Positions 1 to 5,916 of a stretch of DNA of 5,916 bases are shown here, piece by piece. A program made the position numbers and the translations under genes. How positions within the stretch are numbered: the first letter of the stretch is position 1; every line of letters begins with the position of its first letter. A model generated the notes under the pieces. That model saw nothing but the letters and a program-made list of their open reading frames with translations, was not told the DNA's origin and did not search any database. The stretch is from Burkholderiales bacterium (GTDB lineage: Bacteria > Pseudomonadota > Gammaproteobacteria > Burkholderiales > Burkholderiaceae_C). The stretch lies in contig CANFYD010000270.1 in NCBI GenBank assembly GCA_947450745.1, forward strand, positions 1 through 5,916, read 5' to 3'.

Positions 1-1
1 C

Positions 2-307
2 GCCCCCAGCGGCGACGCCGGTGCGCAGCGCCAAGTTGACGGCCTGCGCTCGGTGAAGATGCAAGCCGTTGTGCGCCGCCTGCCGATGCCCGGCCCCATC
101 ACCTTTGGCCGTGGCGTCGAGATGCAAGTGGAGGTGGACGACCACGCCTTCGAAGGCGGCAGTGCCTTCTTGCTGGGGCTGGTGCTTGAACGCTTCATGG
201 CCCGCCATGTCTCGCTCAACGGCTTTACCCAGTTGCGCCTGCACTCACCGGCGCGCGGCGACATCTTGACCGGGAGGCCGCGATGCGGGAGCCGGGCGAT
301 CCTGTGA
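2..307 (+). CDS. tssF: TssF, T6SS baseplate protein (C-terminal end, partial)
   Basis: This is the last 101 residues of TssF (VasA/ImpG family); the start lies upstream of the window and the frame is open from base 2 to the TGA at 305-307. TssF is a cytoplasmic baseplate protein: two copies join TssG and TssE in each wedge from which the contractile sheath is built. Recognisable family features are the segment around GLRSV and VVRRLP, then FGRGVEMQVEVDDHAFEGG, then AFLLGLVLERFMARHVSLNGF, and a closing ARGDI. These match the conserved C-terminus of the family (known pattern: a GRG strand, an acidic FEG turn, and a long helix ending in an ARYVS-like motif). The tail after ARGDI, ending CGSRAIL, is about the usual length, so the C-terminus looks intact. 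The last 25 bases overlap tssG, typical of co-translated baseplate genes. An apparent GTG start at 53 is internal and not the real start. Confidence 0.93.
   Translation, partial: APSGDAGAQRQVDGLRSVKMQAVVRRLPMPGPITFGRGVEMQVEVDDHAFEGGSAFLLGLVLERFMARHVSLNGFTQLRLHSPARGDILTGRPRCGSRAIL
272..277 (+). promoter_or_regulatory. Ribosome binding site of tssG inside tssF
   Basis: GGGAGG lies 5 bases before the ATG at 283 and within the 3' end of tssF. Its position supports this ATG as the tssG start and suggests translational coupling to tssF. Confidence 0.7.
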
Positions 308-1332
308 ACTTTCGCCGGCCCGACCCGATCTATGCGATCGCGGCCGCGCCCTATCGCTTTGATTTCAATCAGGCCATGCGCTTGATCGACGCCTACAACG
401 CCGACAAGCCGATGCTCGGCACCGCGCGCCGCCCTGTGGACGAAGCGGTGCGCATGGGGCAAGCCGCCGACCTGAGCTTTGCGCCCTCCAGCTTGTCCTT
501 GGTCGACCCGGCTGACCGCAGCGGCCGCCCGCGTATCGAGGTGCGGTTCTTCGGCCTGTTCGGGCCCAACAGCCCGCTGCCGCTGCACATGACGGCCTAC
601 GCCCGCGAGCGCAAGCTGCACAAGGGCGATGAAACTTTGGCTCGTTTTGCCGACATGTTTCACCACCGTTTCCTGCTGCTGTTCTACCGCGCCTGGGCGC
701 AAGCACAGCCGACCGTCAGCCTGGACCGCCCCGGTGAGGACAAGTTCGCCGGCTATGTCGGCGCGCTGATCGGCGTGGACGGCGGTGCAGCCTGGAAGCA
801 CCGCGACGCCGCACCCGACCATGCCAAGCTCGCCTTTGCCGGCCTGCTGTCGCGCCAAGTCCGCAATGCTGACGGGTTGGCCCAGCTGTTGAGCGGCTAC
901 TTGGGCATGCAGGCCCGAGTCGAGCAATTCGTCGGCCGCTGGATGACCCTGCCCAAGGCCGAATGCACGCGCCTGGGCCGCCGTGCCGCCCGCCGTCAAA
1001 CGTCAACGGCGCAATTGGGCGTCAGCGCCGTGCTGGGCCGGGCCGTGTTTGACCGCCAGCATCATTTCCGCATCCACGTCGGCCCGTTGGACCTCTCCGC
1101 CTTCGAGGCGCTGCTGCCCACAGGCAGTGCATTGCCCGCCGTGAAGGCCCTGGTACTGCAATACGCCGGCCTTGAATTCGGCTGGGACTTGCGCCTGGAG
1201 TTGAAGAAAAAGCAGCTACCGGCCTGCCGCTTGGGGCGCCACAACCGGCTTGGCTGGACCACTTGGCTGGGGGCTCCGCGCGGTGCCCAACCGGCCGCCT
1301 TGAACTTGCATCCGAACCCTTCTCAGCTCTGA
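283..1332 (+). CDS. tssG: TssG, T6SS baseplate protein
   Basis: A complete 349-residue TssG (VasB/ImpH family), close to the usual 330-360 residues. TssG is the cytoplasmic core of the baseplate wedge; its two foot-like extensions are bound by TssK trimers, which tie the baseplate to the membrane complex. Seen in the sequence: an N-terminal YRFDFNQAMRLID helix (residues 24-36), which is the family's usual opening; the signature FFGLFGPNSPLPLHMT (residues 89-104) followed by AYARER; the FHHRFLLLFYRAW helix (126-138), which follows the signature in the family; the QFVGRWMTLP stretch (215-224); QLGVSAVLGRAVFDRQHHFRI (244-264); and the closing LGWTTWLG (323-330). The start at ATG 283 is chosen because of the well-placed GGGAGG. 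It overlaps tssF by 25 bases and ends 20 bases before clpV, so the three are almost surely one operon. The linker at residues 232-240 (RRAARRQTS) is more basic than I would expect but keeps the frame. Confidence 0.95.
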   Translation: MREPGDPVNFRRPDPIYAIAAAPYRFDFNQAMRLIDAYNADKPMLGTARRPVDEAVRMGQAADLSFAPSSLSLVDPADRSGRPRIEVRFFGLFGPNSPLPLHMTAYARERKLHKGDETLARFADMFHHRFLLLFYRAWAQAQPTVSLDRPGEDKFAGYVGALIGVDGGAAWKHRDAAPDHAKLAFAGLLSRQVRNADGLAQLLSGYLGMQARVEQFVGRWMTLPKAECTRLGRRAARRQTSTAQLGVSAVLGRAVFDRQHHFRIHVGPLDLSAFEALLPTGSALPAVKALVLQYAGLEFGWDLRLELKKKQLPACRLGRHNRLGWTTWLGAPRGAQPAALNLHPNPSQL

Positions 1333-1341
1333 GACCACTCA

Positions 1342-1346
1342 AAGGA
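1342..1346 (+). promoter_or_regulatory. Ribosome binding site of clpV
   Basis: AAGGA lies 6 bases before the ATG at 1353. It fixes the clpV start there rather than at an in-frame TTG at 1263, which would lie inside tssG and add 30 residues with no resemblance to ClpV. Confidence 0.75.
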
Positions 1347-1352
1347 CACACC

Positions 1353-4085
1353 ATGGCAGACATCAACCGCGTCACCCTATTCGGCAAGTTGAACAGCGCA
1401 GCCTACAAGGCCGTTGAAGGCGCAACGGTGTTTTGCAAATTGCGCGGCAACCCCTACGTTGAGCTTGAACACTGGATTGCGCAGATTTTGCAAAGCGCCG
1501 ATTCCGACTGGCACCGCATCATCAAGTACGGTCAGCTCGATCAGTCCGCGCTGGCCAAGGACTTGACCGCCGCCCTTGACCGCTTGCCGCGCGGTGCCAC
1601 CAGCATCTCCGACATTGCCGAGAATATTGCCGACGCCATCGAGCGCGGCTGGGTCTACGGCACGCTGCTGTACGGCGACAACAGCGTGCGCACCGGCTAC
1701 GTGCTGATCGGCATGTTGAAGACCAAGACCTTGCGCAACGCGCTGATCGCCATCAGCCGCCAGTTCGAAAAGCTCAAGGTCGAAGACCTGAGCGACAACC
1801 TCGCCAAGATCCTGGCCGGCTCGCCCGAAGACGGCCTCGGTGCCACCGACGGTTCATCCACCGGCGGCGGCAGCGGCCCCGGTGAAGACAGCGGTGCCAT
1901 GGCCCCGGCCGCCATGGGCAAGCAAGAAGCGCTGAAAAAGTTCACCGTCGACCTGACCGAGCAAGCCCGCAGCGGCAAGATGGACCCCATCGTCGGCCGC
2001 GACGACGAGATCCGCCAAGTGGTCGACATCCTGATGCGCCGCCGCCAGAACAACCCCATCCTGGTCGGCGAGGCTGGTGTCGGCAAAACAGCGGTGGTTG
2101 AAGGCTTTGCCCAGCGCATCGCGCGCGGCGATGTGCCGCCCAGCCTGAAGGATGTGGAGCTGCGCTCGCTCGATGTGGGTCTGCTGCAAGCCGGTGCCAG
2201 CATGAAGGGCGAGTTCGAGCAGCGGCTGCGCAGCGTCATCGACGAAGTGCAGGCTTCCCCGAAGCCGATCATCCTGTTCATCGACGAAACCCACACCCTG
2301 GTCGGCGCAGGCGGTGCGGCCGGCACGGGGGATGCAGCCAATCTGCTCAAGCCCGCTTTGGCTCGCGGCACGCTGCGCACCATTGGTGCCACCACCTTTG
2401 CCGAGTACAAAAAACACATCGAAAAAGATCCGGCCCTGACCCGCCGCTTCCAGACCATTCAGGTTGACGAGCCGGACGAAGCGAAGGCGATTTTGATGAT
2501 GCGCGGCGTGGCCAGCACGATGGAAAAGCACCACAAGGTGCAGATCCTCGACGAGGCGCTGGAAGCGGCCGTCAAGTTGAGCCACCGCTACATCCCGGCC
2601 CGTCAATTGCCCGACAAGAGCGTCAGCCTGCTCGACACCGCCTGCGCGCGCGTGGCGGTCAGCCTGCACGCCACCCCGGCGGAAGTGGACGACTGCCGCA
2701 AGCGCATCGAAGCGCTGGAAACGGAGCTCGGCATCATTGCCCGCGAGAAGGCAATCGGCATCGACATTGGCAAGCGCGAGGCCGAAGCCACCGACCTGCT
2801 GGCCGGCGAGCGTCTGCGCTTGGGCAGCTTGGACGCCCGCTGGGCCGAAGAGAAAGGCTTGGTCGATCAATTGTTGGACCTGCGCGCCCAACTGCGCGCC
2901 GGCATCCGCCCAGTGGAAGGCACAGGCAGCAAGCTGGAGGCCGACGCCGCTGCTGAAGCCGCGGCAGAGGGCTTGACCGATGGCGACCGCGAAGCTGAGC
3001 GCTTGGTCCTGCTGGCAAATTTGAACGAGGTCCAGGCCAAGCTGACGCTGCTGCAAGGCGAAACCCCGCTGATCCTGCCCACGGTGGACTACCAAGCGGT
3101 GGCGGCGGTGGTGGGCGACTGGACCGGCATCCCGGTCGGCCGCATGGCCCGCAACGAGATGGAAACCATCCTGAAGATCGCCGACAGCCTGGGCCAGCGC
3201 GTGATTGGCCAAGACCACGCGATGGAGATGATCGCCAAGCGCATCCAGACCTCACGTGCCGGGCTGGACAACCCGAACAAACCGATAGGGGTCTTCATGC
3301 TGGCTGGCACCTCGGGCGTAGGCAAGACCGAAACCGCGCTGGCCTTGGCAGAGGCCCTGTACGGCGGCGAGCAAAATTTGATCACCGTCAATATGAGCGA
3401 GTATCAAGAAGCGCACACCGTCAGTACTCTGAAGGGCGCACCTCCCGGTTATGTCGGTTATGGCGAGGGCGGTGTGCTGACCGAAGCGGTGCGCCGCAAA
3501 CCTTATAGCGTCGTGTTGCTGGACGAGGTGGAAAAAGCCCATCCCGATGTGCATGAGATGTTTTTTCAAGTCTTTGACAAGGGGTTTATGGAGGACGGGG
3601 AAGGGCGATTCATCGACTTCAAGAACACACTGATTCTGTTGACGACGAACGCAGGCACCGATCTGATCGCCGGCCTGTGCAAAGACCCCGAGCTGATGCC
3701 CGACCCCGAAGGCATGGCCAAAGCGCTGCGCGAGCCTTTATTGAAGATATTCCCGCCCGCCTTGTTGGGGCGCTTGGTAGCCATTCCTTATTACCCACTG
3801 TCGGATGAAATGCTGGGGCAGATTGTCAAACTGCAGCTGAACCGGATCAAGAAGCGGGTCGAGGCACGCTACAAGATTCCGTTTGAATATAGCGATGAGG
3901 TAGTAAAGCTGGTGGTTTCGCGCTGCACCGAATCGGAATCGGGCGGGCGGATGATCGATGCGATTCTGACGAACACCATGCTGCCGGATATCTCGCGGGA
4001 GTTTTTGACGCGGATGATGGAGGGGCAGCCCATCGAACGAGTCACGGTAGACGTGTCCGACGGTGAGTTCGGCTACCACTTCTGA
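1353..4085 (+). CDS. clpV: ClpV (TssH), T6SS sheath-recycling AAA+ ATPase
   Basis: A complete 910-residue ClpV, a cytoplasmic hexameric ATPase of the ClpB/Hsp100 class. It binds contracted TssB/TssC sheath and pulls on TssC to release subunits for reuse. Domains in order: Clp N-domain (about 1-155, opening MADINRVTLFGKLN, a ClpV-type start); a Gly/Ser-rich linker (about 156-185); AAA1 with Walker A GEAGVGKT (239-246), pore loop around GASMKGEF (281-288), Walker B ILFIDE (307-312) and arginine-finger pair R364-R365; a middle coiled-coil domain (about 446-570); AAA2 with Walker A GTSGVGKT (652-659), pore loop GYVGYGEGG (from 699), Walker B VVLLDE (720-725), arginine finger R807 and sensor-2 arginine R866 in SGGRM. 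Both ATP sites look intact. The IPYYPLS segment and the N-domain favour ClpV over the general chaperone ClpB, as does the position behind tssG. GC content drops in roughly the last 720 bases of the gene. Confidence 0.97.
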   Translation: MADINRVTLFGKLNSAAYKAVEGATVFCKLRGNPYVELEHWIAQILQSADSDWHRIIKYGQLDQSALAKDLTAALDRLPRGATSISDIAENIADAIERGWVYGTLLYGDNSVRTGYVLIGMLKTKTLRNALIAISRQFEKLKVEDLSDNLAKILAGSPEDGLGATDGSSTGGGSGPGEDSGAMAPAAMGKQEALKKFTVDLTEQARSGKMDPIVGRDDEIRQVVDILMRRRQNNPILVGEAGVGKTAVVEGFAQRIARGDVPPSLKDVELRSLDVGLLQAGASMKGEFEQRLRSVIDEVQASPKPIILFIDETHTLVGAGGAAGTGDAANLLKPALARGTLRTIGATTFAEYKKHIEKDPALTRRFQTIQVDEPDEAKAILMMRGVASTMEKHHKVQILDEALEAAVKLSHRYIPARQLPDKSVSLLDTACARVAVSLHATPAEVDDCRKRIEALETELGIIAREKAIGIDIGKREAEATDLLAGERLRLGSLDARWAEEKGLVDQLLDLRAQLRAGIRPVEGTGSKLEADAAAEAAAEGLTDGDREAERLVLLANLNEVQAKLTLLQGETPLILPTVDYQAVAAVVGDWTGIPVGRMARNEMETILKIADSLGQRVIGQDHAMEMIAKRIQTSRAGLDNPNKPIGVFMLAGTSGVGKTETALALAEALYGGEQNLITVNMSEYQEAHTVSTLKGAPPGYVGYGEGGVLTEAVRRKPYSVVLLDEVEKAHPDVHEMFFQVFDKGFMEDGEGRFIDFKNTLILLTTNAGTDLIAGLCKDPELMPDPEGMAKALREPLLKIFPPALLGRLVAIPYYPLSDEMLGQIVKLQLNRIKKRVEARYKIPFEYSDEVVKLVVSRCTESESGGRMIDAILTNTMLPDISREFLTRMMEGQPIERVTVDVSDGEFGYHF

Positions 4086-4102
4086 AATTTAAAAATTGAC
4101 AC

Positions 4103-4106
4103 GGAG
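4103..4106 (+). promoter_or_regulatory. Ribosome binding site of the phospholipase-like gene
   Basis: GGAG lies 8 bases before the ATG at 4115, in a 29-base gap after the clpV stop. It supports this start; no in-frame start with a better site is seen nearby. Confidence 0.6.
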
Positions 4107-4114
4107 ATATTGAT

Positions 4115-5167
4115 ATGGCACTACTAGACTGGATGAGTGATTATCAGGATAAGCTACTCGGCGAGCTTCACATGCCGGGTAGTCACGACGCAGGAACGAG
4201 TAAGGGCCACATCGATCTGACTTGGGGCGGGACTAACTCGAATGCTGCTACTCAGACGTTGACGATCCTAGAGCAAATTAATGTCGGCACGCGTTTCTTC
4301 GATTTGCGCTTGAAGGCGAAGAATAAGCAGGTCGTGGCTCATCACACCACTGTAGGGCAGGGTGCTTTTGGCAACACAGGCATCGACGAGGTAATCAAGG
4401 ATGCCTCTACGTTTTGCCTCAACCATCCCACCGAAATTATTATCTTTCGAATATCGCATACGGAACCTGGCACCAAGGCAGACGAGATTGCCATTCGTAG
4501 CGGCGGTGCAGCACTGCACAAGGGCACGGGTAACCTCTGCCTGAAGACGCTGGCCGAAATCTCCCGTGAGGGGAATCTGGTAATGATCTTCGATGACAAG
4601 AAGTTCAAGATTGATCAGACCAAGGGCATCCACGGTTACTCGAAGTTTAAGACCACCCCCAATTTGGCCGGGATTGCAACTTGTGGATGCTATTCGGGAA
4701 CACACAAGTTGGACGAAGTAATCTGCAATGGTCTGAAGGGGCAGTTCGAGCACAACACGAAGCACGGTGCCCGCCACGAACATCTGTGGCAAGTTTATTG
4801 GCAGAAAACGTACGTCAACCCGCTCTCCACCACAGGGATCCAGAGCGGTGCGACCAAGGGTGCCAATCTCACTTTGAAAGATGGCAAGGCGCACGGCGGC
4901 ACACACGCAGCGACGGGTTACATGATCAGTCTAATGAAGGGACTGGGCGGAAATGCCAACACTGACTACAAACTGCAGTCCAAAGAGACTAAAGGGATTT
5001 TCACCAAGACCGTAGTGCAACCCGAGGTGATGTACTCCACGCATGCCGTTCGCAATTTCTCGCTACCTAATATATTCAGTTATGACTTCGTCAATGAGGA
5101 GACCAACAAAGTTATCATTCGTATGAACGATCAGTCGCTGCAAAAAGTGCGTGATGACAATCTTTGA
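4115..5167 (+). CDS. PI-PLC X-domain phosphodiesterase, putative T6SS phospholipase effector
   Basis: A 350-residue protein with the fold signature of bacterial phosphatidylinositol-specific phospholipase C (PLC-like phosphodiesterase TIM barrel). Seen: LHMPGSHDAGT (18-28), matching the family's IPGTHDS first box with catalytic H24 and D25; NVGTRFFDLRLK (56-67), giving D63 and R65; VVAHHTTVG (73-81), with H77 as second catalytic His; the FCLNHPTEIIIFRIS helix-strand (100-114), like the family's NPSETIIM; NLVMIFDDK (154-162); and a last barrel strand PNIFSYDFVN (318-327). An Arg at position 65 in place of a metal ligand is the mark of the metal-independent bacterial enzymes (compare H32, D67, R69, H82 of Bacillus cereus PI-PLC). 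The expected reaction is cleavage of a phospholipid or glycosyl-phosphatidyl headgroup; the real substrate is unknown. There is no signal peptide, membrane segment, PAAR or VgrG part. Being 29 bases behind clpV, it is probably T6SS cargo; GC near 50% suggests acquisition. The fold is fairly sure, the effector role is inferred. Confidence 0.8.
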   Translation: MALLDWMSDYQDKLLGELHMPGSHDAGTSKGHIDLTWGGTNSNAATQTLTILEQINVGTRFFDLRLKAKNKQVVAHHTTVGQGAFGNTGIDEVIKDASTFCLNHPTEIIIFRISHTEPGTKADEIAIRSGGAALHKGTGNLCLKTLAEISREGNLVMIFDDKKFKIDQTKGIHGYSKFKTTPNLAGIATCGCYSGTHKLDEVICNGLKGQFEHNTKHGARHEHLWQVYWQKTYVNPLSTTGIQSGATKGANLTLKDGKAHGGTHAATGYMISLMKGLGGNANTDYKLQSKETKGIFTKTVVQPEVMYSTHAVRNFSLPNIFSYDFVNEETNKVIIRMNDQSLQKVRDDNL

Positions 5168-5217
5168 TTGAAATATATTAAAATTTAAGTTTATTTAATA
5201 TATCAAAAAGGACATAA
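5168..5217 (+). other. AT-rich spacer between the phospholipase-like gene and the last gene
   Basis: This 50-base gap is about 10% GC by hand count, against about 65% in the operon upstream. It holds a perfect inverted repeat and the ribosome binding site of the next gene (AAGGA at 5208-5212, 5 bases before ATG 5218). A loose promoter match exists: ATGACA at 5154-5159 and TAAAAT at 5179-5184, each 5 of 6 to consensus, but the 19-base spacing is long and such AT runs match a -10 box easily. Such stretches are often bound by xenogeneic silencers in proteobacteria; that is inference here. Confidence 0.5.
5173..5203. repeat. Perfect 10-bp inverted repeat, all A/T
   Basis: ATATATTAAA at 5173-5182 is mirrored exactly by TTTAATATAT at 5194-5203 with an 11-base loop. 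As RNA the stem would be weak because it has no G-C pair, and no T-tract follows, so a rho-independent terminator is unlikely. It could be an operator or simply a by-product of extreme AT content. Confidence 0.4.
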
Positions 5218-5916
5218 ATGCTTACTGAGTCTGTTTTTACGCAGCAACTTTTCAACATGAGAGATGCTTATCGCGCTGACAATGCTTGGGTGCAGGGTTG
5301 GCGTAAATGGGATGATGACGCCATCATGAACACCTTCATTAAAGGTGCTTATGGACTGTATGCCGCGACGGCGGGCAACGCGCTAAAAATTATTGTGCTT
5401 GGGGATACCGAAATTCGGTCAATGAAAGAGTTGTTATTGAACTTCGGTTTAATGTCGGCGAATGGCGTGCAGGAAACAGCCGATGCAATCATGGTGAATG
5501 ATCTTCAGCAGCAGCGTCGGCAAGTGGCAATGGGTACGGCGGGAGGTTTGGCCGCGAAAACTCCAGTTTTAGGTCCCGGTAGTATTTTGAGCGACAAGAT
5601 GTGGACGCCGATTCTGAATGATGCGTTGATGCTCGGCTCAATAGAATGCGGCTGTGACTTTTACCTCGGTTTGAATACTGCCGAACAAGCGGCGTGGGAC
5701 AACGGCGGGTTCAATTCGGATGTGGCTACTACAAGCGCAGTATTCGGTGGTGCGGCAGCTAGTACCAGAGATCGGTTTCAAAATAAATGGCTTAGTTTTC
5801 TGTTGCAGCAGCCGCAAATGCTTTGGCGTGGGGGTATTCCGCGTGTTTTTGCGCGCGAGTTGATCGCCTTGAAGAGTTTTGGGTACAAGCCTGTTTTTTC
5901 AAAATCAGGACTGGCA
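5218..5916 (+). CDS. Unknown protein downstream of the phospholipase-like gene (partial, C-terminus outside window)
   Basis: ATG 5218 follows AAGGA at 5208-5212 with 5 bases between; the frame stays open for 233 codons to the window end, which makes it very likely a real gene. I do not recognise the family. The protein opens MLTESVFTQQLFNMRDAYRA with no signal peptide or lipobox. A small-residue, mildly hydrophobic stretch (about residues 40-63, with GAYGLYAATAG) is too polar to be a clear membrane helix. Further on come LQQQRRQ, a Gly/Pro-rich turn (TPVLGPGSILSDKMWTP), a Cys pair in ECGCD, an Ala/Gly-rich piece (FGGAAAST), and a basic segment PRVFARELIALKSFGYKP (208-225) that looks like a structured helix. 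It probably shares a transcript with the phospholipase-like gene, although the 50-base AT-rich gap could hold its own promoter. It may be an immunity protein, an adaptor or a second effector. The lack of a signal peptide argues against the usual periplasmic immunity protein for a lipase effector. Confidence 0.8.
   Translation, partial: MLTESVFTQQLFNMRDAYRADNAWVQGWRKWDDDAIMNTFIKGAYGLYAATAGNALKIIVLGDTEIRSMKELLLNFGLMSANGVQETADAIMVNDLQQQRRQVAMGTAGGLAAKTPVLGPGSILSDKMWTPILNDALMLGSIECGCDFYLGLNTAEQAAWDNGGFNSDVATTSAVFGGAAASTRDRFQNKWLSFLLQQPQMLWRGGIPRVFARELIALKSFGYKPVFSKSGLA

Noticed and set aside
69..269. 66-codon + strand frame overlapping the tssF end
   Set aside because: It is out of frame with the clearly conserved TssF C-terminus and has no ribosome binding site or recognisable content.
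1263..1352. Upstream in-frame start (TTG 1263) for clpV
   Set aside because: It would place 30 extra residues inside tssG that do not resemble the ClpV N-domain, whereas ATG 1353 has a good ribosome binding site and a family-typical N-terminus.
1854..3218. Minus-strand reading frame of 454 codons opposite clpV, and a second one at 1697-2458
   Set aside because: They lie wholly opposite a complete, motif-rich clpV; long antisense frames are expected in GC-rich coding DNA. Their translations show biased composition and no recognisable domain.
4096..4101. Perfect -35 hexamer TTGACA between clpV and the phospholipase-like gene
   Set aside because: No acceptable -10 box is found 16-18 bases downstream; that region is already the start of the coding sequence. 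Probably chance.
4268..4906. Minus-strand frame of 212 codons opposite the phospholipase-like gene
   Set aside because: It is opposite a gene with clear catalytic motifs and has no domain I can recognise; treated as a shadow frame.
5173..5203. Rho-independent terminator after the phospholipase-like gene
   Set aside because: The inverted repeat has no G-C pairs and no T-run behind it, so it would make a poor terminator.

Overview
The window is the 3' end of a type VI secretion system (T6SS) structural operon followed by two cargo-type genes, all on the + strand. The dense GC-rich coding (about 65% by hand count over the operon part), the tssF-tssG-tssH(clpV) order and the protein sequences point to a Gram-negative proteobacterium. 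A betaproteobacterium of the Burkholderiales (Comamonadaceae-like) is my best guess, but this is inference from style, not from a marker gene.

Layout: 2-307 is the C-terminal end of TssF (baseplate), cut by the window edge. 283-1332 is complete TssG (baseplate), overlapping tssF by 25 bases. 1353-4085 is complete ClpV/TssH, the double AAA+ ATPase that dismantles contracted sheaths. 4115-5167 encodes a 350-residue protein with the catalytic layout of a bacterial, metal-independent phosphatidylinositol-type phospholipase C (PI-PLC X-box fold) and no signal peptide. A 50-base spacer of about 10% GC with a perfect 10-bp inverted repeat follows. From 5218 a gene of unknown function runs out of the window with at least 233 codons open.

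How the parts fit: TssF and TssG form the baseplate wedge (with TssE, and with TssK binding TssG), and ClpV recycles the TssB/TssC sheath after firing. The phospholipase-like gene sits 29 bases behind clpV, lacks an export signal and carries an intact His/Asp/Arg/His catalytic set. The simplest reading is a T6SS-delivered phospholipase effector outside the well-known Tle1-5 lipase classes. The unknown gene behind it may be an immunity protein, an adaptor or a second effector; the sequence does not decide.

Base composition falls from about 65% GC in tssG and the first two thirds of clpV, to about 56% in the last 720 bases of clpV, about 50% in the phospholipase gene and lower still at the start of the last gene. 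This suggests the effector module is an exchanged cassette, possibly with a recombination junction inside clpV. I found no RNA genes, CRISPR arrays, insertion sequences or convincing rho-independent terminators.
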